Source: Corynebacterium breve
Lineage (GTDB): Bacteria; Actinomycetota; Actinomycetes; Mycobacteriales; Mycobacteriaceae
Direction of reading: 5' to 3'
DNA: 64,000 nucleotides
Assembly: GCF_030252165.1 (NCBI RefSeq)
Contig: NZ_CP126969.1
Span: 1,364,001 to 1,428,000, forward strand
Notes under the pieces: generated by a model
What the model was told of the DNA's origin: nothing
The model's input: the letters and a program-made list of their open reading frames with translations, nothing else
The model's database searches: none
Made by a program: the position numbers and the translations under genes
Part shown: in pieces, positions 10,047 to 18,956 of the stretch
How positions within the stretch are numbered: the first letter of the stretch is position 1
Layout: every line of letters begins with the position of its first letter

Positions 10047-10382
10047 TCAGTGTTCGGTCGTCCTTACTGTCTCGGGTCCATCTGCAAGTTCTGCAAGATA
10101 CGTGCGTACATGACCTAAGTCCACGGGTGTGGACACGCGGAGTGCACGCCCAAAAGCGCGCCTTTTCTCCGCAAGTTCAAAAGCCTCCATAGTTGGGCTA
10201 ATCCATGCACCTCGGCCAGGAAGTTTCCTGTCCGGATCCGCAAGCACCGTCTCTGGATCATCAGGGCTGATCACACAGCGGAGCAGCAGTTCATCAGAAG
10301 CTACTTTCCGTGTTGCGATACAGGTGCGCATCCGCATGGGACGAGTGCGTGTGCACGTGGTGTGCTGCGCAGCTTCGTTCAT
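10047..10382 (-). CDS. ylxR: YlxR family RNA-binding protein (DUF448)
   Basis: This 111-aa small basic protein lies between nusA and infB, the classic position of YlxR. The conserved PMRMRTCIATRK (P-x-R-T-C) and the GRGAWISP motif identify the family, which adopts an RNA-binding fold and has been linked to RNase P in some bacteria. The ATG at 10382 has AAAGGA at a good distance. An internal ATG at the PMRMRTC motif would give a shorter product of more usual length. Gaps of 126 bp to nusA and 105 bp to infB show no gene. Confidence 0.88.
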   Translation of the reverse strand: MNEAAQHTTCTRTRPMRMRTCIATRKVASDELLLRCVISPDDPETVLADPDRKLPGRGAWISPTMEAFELAEKRRAFGRALRVSTPVDLGHVRTYLAELADGPETVRTTEH

Positions 10383-10508
10383 TCAAGTCCTTTGCATCCG
10401 TGATGGTCCGACATTGTGTTTGCGCCCCTCGCTTCGGAGGAAGTACAGGGTGCTCAAAAATGGGCCGTTCCCCAGTTTACGTCAAAGTAGCCCGAAATTG
10501 AACTCGCC

Positions 10509-11510
10509 CTACGCGTCGGCGTCAGAATGGATATCGATCTTCCATCCCGTGAGGCGCGCTGCCAAGCGAGCGTTCTGGCCTTCTTTGCCGATTGCCAAGG
10601 AGAGTTGGTAGTCAGGAACCACAACCCGCGCAGTCTGCGATTCGGCATCAATAATGTCCACGCGCACGACCTTCGACGGAGCCAGAGCATTGCCGACGAA
10701 CACTGCGGGGTTCTCGTCAAAGTCGATGATGTCGATCTTCTCGCCACCCAGTTCTTCCATGATGTTGGTGACGCGGGTGCCGCGAGGACCGATGCACGCG
10801 CCCTTCGCATTGATGCCTTTGGCGATTCCCTTGACTGCAACCTTTGAGCGGTGGCCTGCCTCGCGGGCGATGCCGATGATCTCAACGGAGCCGTCGGCAA
10901 CTTCTGGCACCTCTAGTGCAAACAATCCGCGAACTAGTTCAGGGTGGGTGCGCGACAGGTTAACCTGCGCGGAACGGTCGCCACGGTTCACACCCACCAC
11001 GTAGGCCTTCACGCGGTCGCCGTGATCTAATTTCTCGCCTGGAATCTGCTCTGCTGGAATCAGAATGCCATCCTGCGGGTTGGCCTCGGTACCGATTTGC
11101 ACAATCGCCATGCCACGGGCGTTTGCAGTGGCGTCGCGTTGCACAACGCCAGAGACGATGCTGCCCTCAAACTCGGAGTATTCTTCAAACGCTCGGCCCG
11201 CCTCTTCCATACGCAAGCGCTTCACAATTGCATCACGGACAGCTTTTGCGCCCACGCGGGAGAAGTTGACTGGGGTGTCGTCATACTCGGAAACCACGTT
11301 GCCTTCGTCGTCAAGCTCGCTCACGATGACGGCCACGTCACCGGTGGCAGTATCGATGTCTACGCGGGCTTTCGAGGACTCTTCTGCTGGGGTTTCGCGA
11401 TAATCGCGGTACGCAAACAAGAGCGCTTGAGCAATGGTTTGCAGCAGCTCATCGACGCTAATTCCTTCCTGCTTTTCAATCGCAGACAGCGCCGAGATAT
11501 CAATATTCAC
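10509..11510 (-). CDS. nusA: Transcription termination/antitermination factor NusA
   Basis: This 333-aa RNA polymerase-associated factor promotes pausing, termination and antitermination. In order it has an N-terminal domain ([23 protein letters not shown]), an S1 domain around residues 110-185 ([24 protein letters not shown]), and two KH domains with [24 protein letters not shown] and [19 protein letters not shown]. It lacks the C-terminal acidic repeats of the E. coli protein, as usual in actinobacteria. The start is GTG at 11510, overlapping the rimP stop by 4 nt (GTGA), so the two genes are coupled. Confidence 0.96.
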   Translation of the reverse strand: MNIDISALSAIEKQEGISVDELLQTIAQALLFAYRDYRETPAEESSKARVDIDTATGDVAVIVSELDDEGNVVSEYDDTPVNFSRVGAKAVRDAIVKRLRMEEAGRAFEEYSEFEGSIVSGVVQRDATANARGMAIVQIGTEANPQDGILIPAEQIPGEKLDHGDRVKAYVVGVNRGDRSAQVNLSRTHPELVRGLFALEVPEVADGSVEIIGIAREAGHRSKVAVKGIAKGINAKGACIGPRGTRVTNIMEELGGEKIDIIDFDENPAVFVGNALAPSKVVRVDIIDAESQTARVVVPDYQLSLAIGKEGQNARLAARLTGWKIDIHSDADA

Positions 11511-12073
11511 TTGTTGTCCTCTCGCCTTTTCATGGCTTCTTCGAATGGTTCCTCCGCGATCTCAGCCTCGGTGGCTGGCGGATTGCTAAATTCAATTTCT
11601 ACCACCGCACGCACAGAATCGGAAACCCTCACGCTATCGACACGGAGGTTCTTCCCTCCCTTCGGCTCGTGAGAGATGAGGGCCACCTCTTGTTCATCGT
11701 CGGACAGTGCACCGATGCGCCACTGTGTCTTGTTGCCGTTGTCGTCCGTCAAAGTGACTAGGCGTCCACGGTTTCGTCGCCAATGCCTCGGTAACGTCAG
11801 CGGGTGATCGATGCCCGGGGTGGTCACTTCCAAGCTGTAGCCTGCACCGAAGTTGAGCTCACCGCGCTCCTCGTGTTCGTCGAAAAGCGCAGAAATTTCG
11901 TTGGATACCTCTTCAAGTTCGTCGAGCGTTGGCCGCGAATCGGAATCTAGAGCAATCGCCACGACGGACTTCTTTCCGGCCTTGGTGATCTTGATCCGTT
12001 CGACGTCCATGTTGTACTGACTCGCGACGGGAGTAATCAGCGTTTGAAGTTCTTCACTTGAAGGAAATGCCAT
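11507..12073 (-). CDS. rimP: Ribosome maturation factor RimP
   Basis: This 188-aa protein is needed for 30S assembly. The N-terminal half has [17 protein letters not shown] and [26 protein letters not shown], the strongly conserved RimP block (EVSSPGxDRPL in most bacteria). The C-terminal Sm-like domain follows, and an acidic tail typical of actinobacteria. The ATG at 12073 (MAFPSSEEL) is chosen because the longer open frame runs antisense into the lipoprotein gene. It heads the operon that runs through nusA and infB. Confidence 0.93.
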   Translation of the reverse strand: MAFPSSEELQTLITPVASQYNMDVERIKITKAGKKSVVAIALDSDSRPTLDELEEVSNEISALFDEHEERGELNFGAGYSLEVTTPGIDHPLTLPRHWRRNRGRLVTLTDDNGNKTQWRIGALSDDEQEVALISHEPKGGKNLRVDSVRVSDSVRAVVEIEFSNPPATEAEIAEEPFEEAMKRREDNK

Positions 12074-12113
12074 GGCGCCATCATAGCGAGTGCTTGTTGT
12101 ACAGTGATGGCCT

Positions 12114-12935
12114 ATGTTGAAACTTCGCAAGCTCGCCGCACTTACTGTGGTCACCTTCCCACTCGCAGGCTGCGGCACGGTCCTCGACATGTTCGGTCCC
12201 GAGCCGAACCCCGAGCTTGTAGTCTTCGCCCAGCAGGCCGATGCGGATGCAGAGTCGCTTGTCGACGACCCCGCCGCCCGGGAACTCCGCGCCACCCAGG
12301 CCAAGGAGTTGTATCGCGACATCACGCGCCTGTGTGGCGTTGACGAATCCGGCCAGGCCCCTTCCTCCTGTGAGGTTGACACTCCTAACGAACTCGACGG
12401 CGGCACAGACACCCCGCGTGCCTCGGCGCACGTGATGGACATGGTCGTAGAGAAACTCCACGTGCTTCCCGACGATTCCGTCGACTTGGTCACCGCCCAG
12501 GCCATCGACTTCGCCGCTCTAGCCGAGGTAGCGCTGCCCGACGGCACGACGATTGCCGATGAGACCGATGCCACCGCGGCGCGCGAGATGCTCTCCCAGG
12601 AGTACGCAGCACAGTATGGGTTGGGTCTAGCCAGTGCTTATGCCGACGACGCGCTGCAAGAGAGGCTCGATGTCTTAGAAGACGCGCATCAACAGCGCAT
12701 TGATGTGCTTGTCGATTCACTCGATGAGGCACCGCCTGCAGCCACTGGCTATGAATTCGCCGGAATGGAACCTCCCACCACGACTGAGGCGGCGGCGGAG
12801 TTCGTCGAGAAGCTTGAGGGCGAACTTGTCATCTCGTGGCGCACAATGCCTGCAGACGCGAAGTCTGCCGAATGGCTGGATATTTCTTTTGCGCTTGCTG
12901 CGCACGCCCAGTATTCTCAGAACACAACTCGCTGA
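12114..12935 (+). CDS. Lipoprotein with a probable ferritin-like DUF4439 domain
   Basis: This 273-aa protein has an N-terminal signal peptide and lipobox (LKLRKLAALTVVTFPLAGCG), predicting lipidation at Cys20. The Ala/Glu/Asp-rich helical remainder contains AAQYGLGLASAYADDAL, resembling the helix of the DUF4439 ferritin-like family. Proteins of that family lie divergently from rimP in mycobacteria too, so context supports the call. Its function is unknown. A TACAGT hexamer ends 8 nt before the ATG, consistent with a short or absent leader. It is followed 21 bp later by the MMPL gene and may share a transcript. Confidence 0.65.
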   Translation: MLKLRKLAALTVVTFPLAGCGTVLDMFGPEPNPELVVFAQQADADAESLVDDPAARELRATQAKELYRDITRLCGVDESGQAPSSCEVDTPNELDGGTDTPRASAHVMDMVVEKLHVLPDDSVDLVTAQAIDFAALAEVALPDGTTIADETDATAAREMLSQEYAAQYGLGLASAYADDALQERLDVLEDAHQQRIDVLVDSLDEAPPAATGYEFAGMEPPTTTEAAAEFVEKLEGELVISWRTMPADAKSAEWLDISFALAAHAQYSQNTTR

Positions 12936-12956
12936 TAATACGATTGGGAGGCCCAC

Positions 12957-14897
12957 GTGAGCCCGTCCACTGTCCGATCGATGCGCTGGCTCTCGTTGGT
13001 GCTGATTGCGCTCGCCGTTTTCCTTTTGACGCTGGGCCCCGCATCCGCCCCCTCTTCCCCGACCGCGATGCTTCCCGACGACGCCGAATCAACTTTCGTC
13101 GCCGAGGAACGAGCCAAGCTTTCCGACGAAAACTCCGGCTCAGCGATCGTTTTGTTCACAGGAGTGAGTCCACAGTCGTTTGGCGAGCTGCAGACTAAGG
13201 CAAACGACCTCGGCGGGCCACTGATACCGAACGAGGACATGGACGCGGCAATCGTCCCCGTGGAGATCGCTGCAGAGTCGCTGCTAGACAACGTCGATGC
13301 CGTGAAGGATCTACGCGCGACGGCTGCTGCCGACCTTCCAGACGGTGTTTCCGCGCACGTTACCGGGCCGGCAGCAATCGACGCGGACCTATCCGGGGTC
13401 TTTGAAGGCGCGAACTTCACCCTGCTGGCAGTCACCGCCATTATCGTCGCGATTCTTTTAATCTTGACCTATCGGTCCCCGATTTTGTGGATCATCCCGC
13501 TGCTGATCATCGGTCTTGCCGACCGCGTTGTAGCCACCACCTATACGTGGCTCCTCGACACCCTCGGGATGCAATGGAACGAATCCACCGGCGGCATCCT
13601 TTCCGTCCTCGTCTTCGGCGCAGGCACCAACTACGCGCTGCTACTTATTTCGCGCTACCGCGACGAGCTGCACAAAACCGAAGATCGCTTCGAGGCGATG
13701 GCCAAGGCGTGGAAACCGACCGCTGTGACGGTACTCGCCTCTGCATCCACCGTAGCGATTGGAGTGTTGTGCCTCCTGCTCTCCGCAACCCCCACCAACC
13801 GCGCCCTTGGTGTGGCGGCGGCGTTTGGCGTGGCCGTCGCCTTCCTCTTCGCGATGTTCGTACTCCCCGGCGCTTTGGTCGCCTTCGGCCGCTGGGTCTT
13901 CTGGCCTCGCCGTCCCCTAGTCGATGGCGAAACGAACCACCGCGTTTTTGATGCCGTCGGACGCGCCGTCGGAGCCCACCCACGCAAGATCCTGGTTACC
14001 TCCCTGGCCGTGCTCGGCGTGATGTGCATCGGCTATTTCCAGATCGTCACAGGACTCACCCAGGCAGACCAGTTCATCGACAAACCCGAATCCATCGCCG
14101 CGGCCAAATCGCTTGCCGACGAATTCCCGGACGCATCCGCTACCCCCGCGCTTGTAGCGACGAGCGAGCCGGCCGAAGCCACTGCCGCCTTGGAGGGCGA
14201 TGGCTATTCAGTGGTCGACCAAAACGGGTTGCTCCAAGTGTCAGGTGGGTCGACCGAGGAGATCAGGTCGTCGTTAAGCGGGCTTGATGCTCAGGTAGGC
14301 GGTGCGGATGCCGAACTTGTCGACACCGAGGACTACGCGGCGAACGACCGGACGGTGATCTTCCCGCTGGTGCTTCTCTTGGTGTTCGTGGCGCTGGTGT
14401 TTCTGCTGCGGTCTTTGGTTGCGCCTGCGATCATGGTTGCCTCGGTGCTGCTGACAAACATCGCGGCACTTGGCTTGGGCTGGTGGGTGTCGTCAGCCCT
14501 GCTAGGTTTCGAAAGATTCGATTCCACGACCCCGCTGTATGCCTTTGTATTCCTTGTGGCGCTGGGCATTGATTACACCATCTTCCTGGTCACACGTGCG
14601 CGAGAGCAATCGGCCGTGGAAGGCACTAAGCAGGGCATTCTGACAGCTTTGTCGGCGACAGGCGGCGTGATTACTTCAGCAGGCATTCTGCTGGCAGCAG
14701 TATTCGCGGCGCTGGGCGTGCTTCCGCTGGTGGTGCTGGCTCAAGTGGGTATCGTGATCTGCCTCGGCGTGTTGTTAGACACCTTGGTCGTGCGCACATT
14801 GGTCGTACCGGCGATCGTCCAATTGCTCGGCGAAAAATTCTGGTGGCCCGCCCATCCTGAGCGAAACCTGGCAACGAGTACCCCCGCAAGTGGGTAG
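12957..14897 (+). CDS. MMPL/RND family transporter
   Basis: This 646-aa membrane protein has two repeats, each with one helix, a soluble loop of about 130-200 residues, and then five to six helices. TM1 is WLSLVLIALAVFLLTLGPA. The central blocks GAGTNYALLLISRYRDEL and ALGIDYTIFLVTRAREQ are the MMPL signatures corresponding to the proton-relay helices of MmpL3. The family exports lipids or drugs in mycolic-acid bacteria; the substrate here is unknown. The GTG start at 12957 has GGGAGG upstream. It lacks the long C-terminal tail of MmpL3. Confidence 0.87.
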   Translation: MSPSTVRSMRWLSLVLIALAVFLLTLGPASAPSSPTAMLPDDAESTFVAEERAKLSDENSGSAIVLFTGVSPQSFGELQTKANDLGGPLIPNEDMDAAIVPVEIAAESLLDNVDAVKDLRATAAADLPDGVSAHVTGPAAIDADLSGVFEGANFTLLAVTAIIVAILLILTYRSPILWIIPLLIIGLADRVVATTYTWLLDTLGMQWNESTGGILSVLVFGAGTNYALLLISRYRDELHKTEDRFEAMAKAWKPTAVTVLASASTVAIGVLCLLLSATPTNRALGVAAAFGVAVAFLFAMFVLPGALVAFGRWVFWPRRPLVDGETNHRVFDAVGRAVGAHPRKILVTSLAVLGVMCIGYFQIVTGLTQADQFIDKPESIAAAKSLADEFPDASATPALVATSEPAEATAALEGDGYSVVDQNGLLQVSGGSTEEIRSSLSGLDAQVGGADAELVDTEDYAANDRTVIFPLVLLLVFVALVFLLRSLVAPAIMVASVLLTNIAALGLGWWVSSALLGFERFDSTTPLYAFVFLVALGIDYTIFLVTRAREQSAVEGTKQGILTALSATGGVITSAGILLAAVFAALGVLPLVVLAQVGIVICLGVLLDTLVVRTLVVPAIVQLLGEKFWWPAHPERNLATSTPASG

Positions 14898-15145
14898 TTA
14901 CCGTTCCCCAATTTCGACGCTTTTTCACCCCCGCGATTTACCCCTTCTAACCTGCCAATACACCCGCCTGGTTTCAAGCATTTGAAGGCTTGTGCTGCAT
15001 CTTTTCGTTTCGATCTGTGACGGAGATCGCTAACGTTGGGTGAGTACGACAACCGAAACGAGTTTTAGCTCGGTCACGGGGTAAGTGTCAGCGAATCCGG
15101 ATAACCGGCACGCACCCCTTTGGCCCGCCAAAGGAAGGAAAAGCT
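14898..15145. other. Intergenic region between MMPL gene and cyclodeaminase-like gene
   Basis: There are 248 bp without a credible gene. An imperfect hairpin overlaps the MMPL stop codon. AAAGGAAGGAAA just before 15146 is the ribosome-binding site for the next gene. I could not identify a riboswitch or a convincing operator here. Confidence 0.5.
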
Positions 15146-16300
15146 GTGGAACACACCCAGCCAAACACCCGTATAGATTTCTTGTACCTCTCAGAGCCGG
15201 AAATGATCGAGGCAGGTGTTGGGGATGCCGCAAAGTGTGTTGACACGATGGAGGAAGTCCTCGTCCTCCTCGCCCGGGGCGACTACCGCATGGCCGGAGC
15301 GTCCGCGAACTCCCACGGAGCACAAATCAATTTCCCGAAGAATCCGCAGCACGAAGGCATGCCGGCCGACGGCCCCGACCGACGCTTCATGGCCATGCCT
15401 GCATACATCGGTGGCCGCTTCCGCACCACTGGCGTGAAGTGGTACGGCTCCAACGTGGAAAACCGCAACAAGGACCTGCCCCGCTCCATTCACCTGTTCA
15501 TCCTGAACGACACCGACACCGGTGCGCCACTGGCCGTCATGTCGGCGAACACGCTGTCCGCGTACCGCACCGGTGCTGTCCCTGGCGTGGGCGTGAAGCA
15601 CCTAGCGGTGGACAACGCCGAGACCGTCGGAATCATTGGCCCAGGCGTAATGAGCCGCACCATCTTTACCTCGGCCATGTCACAACGGCCGTCGATCAAG
15701 CACCTCAAAATCAAAGGACGCTCTGCAAAGTCGACAGAGCGCGCGGCCAACTGGTTCCGCGAGCAATTCCCGACGATCACCGTAGAGGTCGTCGACAGTG
15801 AACAGGCGGCGATTGAAGGCTCCGACATCCTGATCGGCGGCACCTCCACCTCCCCGGACGGCCCATCCGGATTCCCGTATTTCAAGACCGAGTGGCTCAA
15901 GCCAGGCGCGTTGGTCCTGTGCCCTGCCGCGGCGCGCTTTGACGACGACTTTGTCACCTCGGACGCAGCAAACCTTGTGGTTGATTACAAGGGTCTGTAT
16001 TCCGAGTGGTTCAACGAGAACGGCCCGAATATCACCTACGAGAAGCTGCTTGGCATCCCAGGCAATCGCTGGTGGGACATGATCCAAGACGGCACGCTGC
16101 CGGAGTCCAAGCTGCACAACATCGGAGACATTGCCGACGGTAACGCGCCCAAGCGCGAAAACGACGAGCAGATCTTCCTGTACTCCATCGGCGGAATGCC
16201 GGTCGAGGACGTGGCATGGGCAACCGACCTGTACGAAAACGCCGTGACCAAGGGAATCGGCACGAAACTCAACCTGTGGGAAACCCCACAGCTTTCATAA
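15146..16300 (+). CDS. Ornithine cyclodeaminase / mu-crystallin family protein (tyramine oxidase subunit B-like)
   Basis: This 384-aa NAD(P)-dependent protein has the OCD fold. VKWYGSNVENRNKDLPRSI carries the conserved Lys/Arg of the substrate pocket, MSANTLSAYRTGAVPGVGVKHLA is the family block, and VGIIGPGVMSRTIF is the Rossmann dinucleotide loop. Family members deaminate or reduce cyclic imines or amino acids; actinobacterial relatives are often annotated tyramine oxidase subunit B, without proof here. The GTG start has AAAGGAAGGAA upstream. It is followed by a hairpin and then a glutamine-synthetase paralogue, suggesting joint work on an amine or amino acid. Confidence 0.78.
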   Translation: MEHTQPNTRIDFLYLSEPEMIEAGVGDAAKCVDTMEEVLVLLARGDYRMAGASANSHGAQINFPKNPQHEGMPADGPDRRFMAMPAYIGGRFRTTGVKWYGSNVENRNKDLPRSIHLFILNDTDTGAPLAVMSANTLSAYRTGAVPGVGVKHLAVDNAETVGIIGPGVMSRTIFTSAMSQRPSIKHLKIKGRSAKSTERAANWFREQFPTITVEVVDSEQAAIEGSDILIGGTSTSPDGPSGFPYFKTEWLKPGALVLCPAAARFDDDFVTSDAANLVVDYKGLYSEWFNENGPNITYEKLLGIPGNRWWDMIQDGTLPESKLHNIGDIADGNAPKRENDEQIFLYSIGGMPVEDVAWATDLYENAVTKGIGTKLNLWETPQLS

Positions 16301-16305
16301 CAAAC

Positions 16306-16329
16306 AATGGCCCCCGGTGCGGGGCCATT
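16306..16329 (+). terminator. Hairpin after the cyclodeaminase-like gene
   Basis: The perfect 9-bp stem AATGGCCCC/GGGGCCATT has a 6-nt loop and begins 6 nt after the stop codon. The following bases are only moderately T-rich, so it could be partial termination, allowing some read-through into the glutamine synthetase-like gene. Confidence 0.65.
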
Positions 16330-16368
16330 CCTGTATCAAACAACAACTCACTCAAGGACTGAGACACC

Positions 16369-17805
16369 GTGGCTTTTCAGACAGCCGACGAACTTCGCAA
16401 GTTTATGCACGATGAAGAGGTTGAATTCCTCGACATCAGATTTACTAACCTCACCGGAATGGAGCACGCCCTTACCGTTCCGATCAGCGAATACGACGAC
16501 GACGCGGTAGAAAAAGGCTTCGCATTCGACGGCTCCTCCGTGGCCGGATTTACCACCGTCGAAGCCTCTGACATGATGCTTAAGGCCGATGTTCCTACCG
16601 CTCACGTCGACCCGTTCCGCGCGCGCAAGACCGTCAACATGAAGTTCTTTGTGCACGACCCATTTACCGGCGAGCCATTCTCCCGCGACCCTCGCAACGT
16701 GGCTCGCAAGGCCGAAGAGTACCTGCAGGAAACCGGCATCGCCGACTCCTGCTCGATCGGCGCCGAGGCAGAGTTTTATGTGTTCGACTCCGTGCAATAC
16801 TCCACCGATATCAACACCGCGTTTTACAAGGTCGACTCCGACGAAGGCTGGTGGAATTCGGGCGCCGAAACGATGATGGACGGCTCCCCCAACCGCGGCA
16901 ACCAAATCCGGGTCAACGACGGCTACTTCCCCACCGCGCCTTACGACAAGACGATCCCGGTACGCGACGAGATCGCCCACACCCTGACCGAGGTCGGCTT
17001 CCATATCGAGCGTTTCCACCACGAGGTCGCAACCGGCGGTATCCAGGAAGTCAACTACCGGTACAACACCCTCCTGCGCGCGGGCGACGATCTGCAGACG
17101 TTCAAGTACATCGTTAAGGGCACGGCGGAGCGCATGGGGCAAACGGCGACATTCATGCCGAAACCTCTCGACGGCGACGGCGGTTGTGGAATGCACGCTC
17201 ACCAGTCGCTGTGGAAAGACGGCAAGCCACTGTTCTACGACGAGCAAGGCTACGCCGGTCTGTCGGATCTCGCACGCTGGTATATCGGCGGCCTGCTCAA
17301 GCACGCTCCGGCTGTGATGGCGCTGACGAACCCGACCACCAACTCTTACCGACGCCTGTACTCCGGATTTGAGGCGCCGGTCAACCTGGCTTATTCCCAG
17401 CGCAACCGTTCAGCGGCGATCCGTATTCCGGTCACGGGTGATTCGCCAAGCGCTAAGCGCCTCGAGTTCCGCGCGCCGGACCCTTCCGGCAATCCATACT
17501 TGGGATTCACCGCCCAGATGATGGCAGGTCTCGACGGCATCAAAAACCGCATCGATCCCGGCGATGCCGTGGACAAGGATCTCTACGAGCTCGAGGTTCA
17601 AAAGGAGTTCAACGTTCCTAAGGTTCCACATTCACTCGAGGATTCCCTGTTGGCGCTCGAAAACGACCACGAGTTCCTTACTGCCGGCGATGTGTTCACC
17701 GACGATCTCATCGAGACATACATCCAGCTCAAGAACGATCTGGAGATCATGCCGATGCGCCAGGGCCCAACTCCGAAGGAGTTTGAGCTCTACTACAATG
17801 TGTAG
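16369..17805 (+). CDS. Glutamine synthetase type I paralogue with altered substrate loop
   Basis: This 478-aa protein is alignable end to end with GlnA-I. Conserved catalytic parts are FDGSSVAGF (ammonium-site Asp), GAEAEFYVFD (metal Glu pair), HHEVATGGIQEVNYRY (Glu pair), GFEAPVNLAYSQRNRSAAIRIP (flap Glu and Arg) and RLEFRAPDPSGNPYL. Two deviations stand out. The NGSGMH loop reads GGCGMH (residues 271-276), so the glutamate-binding Asn is Gly. After Tyr406, which aligns with the adenylylation Tyr, the usual PPEE is missing. It may be a gamma-glutamyl-amine ligase rather than the nitrogen-assimilation enzyme. The GTG start is at 16369. It could still be an active glutamine synthetase. Confidence 0.82.
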   Translation: MAFQTADELRKFMHDEEVEFLDIRFTNLTGMEHALTVPISEYDDDAVEKGFAFDGSSVAGFTTVEASDMMLKADVPTAHVDPFRARKTVNMKFFVHDPFTGEPFSRDPRNVARKAEEYLQETGIADSCSIGAEAEFYVFDSVQYSTDINTAFYKVDSDEGWWNSGAETMMDGSPNRGNQIRVNDGYFPTAPYDKTIPVRDEIAHTLTEVGFHIERFHHEVATGGIQEVNYRYNTLLRAGDDLQTFKYIVKGTAERMGQTATFMPKPLDGDGGCGMHAHQSLWKDGKPLFYDEQGYAGLSDLARWYIGGLLKHAPAVMALTNPTTNSYRRLYSGFEAPVNLAYSQRNRSAAIRIPVTGDSPSAKRLEFRAPDPSGNPYLGFTAQMMAGLDGIKNRIDPGDAVDKDLYELEVQKEFNVPKVPHSLEDSLLALENDHEFLTAGDVFTDDLIETYIQLKNDLEIMPMRQGPTPKEFELYYNV

Positions 17806-17836
17806 AACTTCAGTGACTCGTCGACAAATTTGGTAG

Positions 17837-17858
17837 TTATCCACAGGCTTGACGACGA
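17837..17858. promoter_or_regulatory. DnaA-box-like TTATCCACA followed by a TCGTCGNNAAGC copy
   Basis: A perfect TTATCCACA (17837-17845) is followed after one base by GCTTGACGACGA (17847-17858), the complement of the dispersed motif. The pair lies in the 92-bp gap between the glutamine synthetase-like gene and the HNH gene. A regulatory role is not shown. Confidence 0.4.
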
Positions 17859-17897
17859 CCACTTGCCCCTTCGGATTTCCTCCATATTCTGAGGGGC

Positions 17898-18956
17898 ATG
17901 AACATTCTTCAGACACACGCATCGCTGGGGGCGCGGGCCATGGAACTGCTCACGGCCGCGTCCGGCATGAGCGTGTCTGAACTGTGTCGCATGGGCTTCG
18001 ACGTAGTTGCGGCCAAACAGCTTGCACGGTTGGCGGAGGTATATTTCGCCCCGACGAAATCCACTCGGAAACAAGCGCAGGCCCAAGAATCCGCGCGGAG
18101 GAACGGGCACACGCTGAACACCCTCGAGTTGATTGAACGGCATGTGAAGCGTCTGCGGAAGAAATCCGACGCATGGCGGCTCCGGCTATCGTTATGCCAG
18201 CGCGATCCCGATATTTATGCGCTTAGGCAGCACGCTAAGCAGGAGGTCGAGCGACTGAACGGCCCCGAAAAGCCAGCCGAAGCGCGCACGGAGGCGCACG
18301 TTTCCAATCCGTCCTCCCGGCTTGACCGCACAATCCACCTCACTGGCCCCGAGCACAAGATCGCAGCGATTGTCGACCGAGCCGACGAGTACGCCAAGGA
18401 GCACAGTATCACGCGTGCCGAAGCACTTTTGGCGCTCTTCGGTACCGGTGGCGGCACTCGCGTTACGCCAGCTCTGATCATTTCGCTCGGCGACGCACAG
18501 GCGGTAGCCGATGGCGACGACGTAGTTCTCTCGCTGACCAACGGGTCGCGTATGTCGGGCAAGGACTTCGTGCAGGCAGCCCTTACAGCCCATGGTTTGG
18601 CGATGCTCGTGGACCCCGTACGCGGGCCCGTGAATCTCTACCGCACCTCGCGGTTCGCCAGCGCGAAGCAACGCACCATGGCTAGCCTAGAGAACCCGGT
18701 GTGTGCATGGCCGGGATGTGGCAAAGGTGCCGATTCCTGCCAAATCAACCACAACATGGCCTGGAAGCATGGCGGGCAGACAAACATCGACAACTTATCC
18801 ACGGCCTGTAGTTTCCACAACGGCATTAACGACGACAACCGCGCCGGCCCCCACCTCGACAGAAGAAACGGGCAGATCCGGCGCATTCCACGCGCCGGCC
18901 CGCCCGAACTCAACGATCACCCCACCGCTCGGGGCGGAGCGATGCGCATTATCTAG
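17898..18956 (+). CDS. HNH endonuclease signature protein of the corynebacterial/actinobacterial type
   Basis: This 352-aa protein has a helical basic N-terminal two thirds and a C-terminal HNH module (about residues 269-315): [40 protein letters not shown]. The CxxxxC pair and the NH/H/N residues fit the family that occurs in several copies per actinobacterial genome. The biological role and target are unknown. TATTCT ends 7 nt before the ATG, suggesting leaderless expression, though GAGGGG could also serve as a weak ribosome site. Its TAG overlaps the convergent proS stop by 4 nt. Confidence 0.8.
   Translation: MNILQTHASLGARAMELLTAASGMSVSELCRMGFDVVAAKQLARLAEVYFAPTKSTRKQAQAQESARRNGHTLNTLELIERHVKRLRKKSDAWRLRLSLCQRDPDIYALRQHAKQEVERLNGPEKPAEARTEAHVSNPSSRLDRTIHLTGPEHKIAAIVDRADEYAKEHSITRAEALLALFGTGGGTRVTPALIISLGDAQAVADGDDVVLSLTNGSRMSGKDFVQAALTAHGLAMLVDPVRGPVNLYRTSRFASAKQRTMASLENPVCAWPGCGKGADSCQINHNMAWKHGGQTNIDNLSTACSFHNGINDDNRAGPHLDRRNGQIRRIPRAGPPELNDHPTARGGAMRII

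Noticed and set aside
12074-12574. N-terminal extension of RimP to 355 aa
   Set aside because: The extra part is antisense to the lipoprotein gene, and the ATG at 12073 matches normal RimP length.
17898-18956. HNH gene as part of a mobile intron, IS or restriction system
   Set aside because: No terminal repeats, methyltransferase or intron structure are nearby; the protein belongs to a multicopy actinobacterial family of unknown role.
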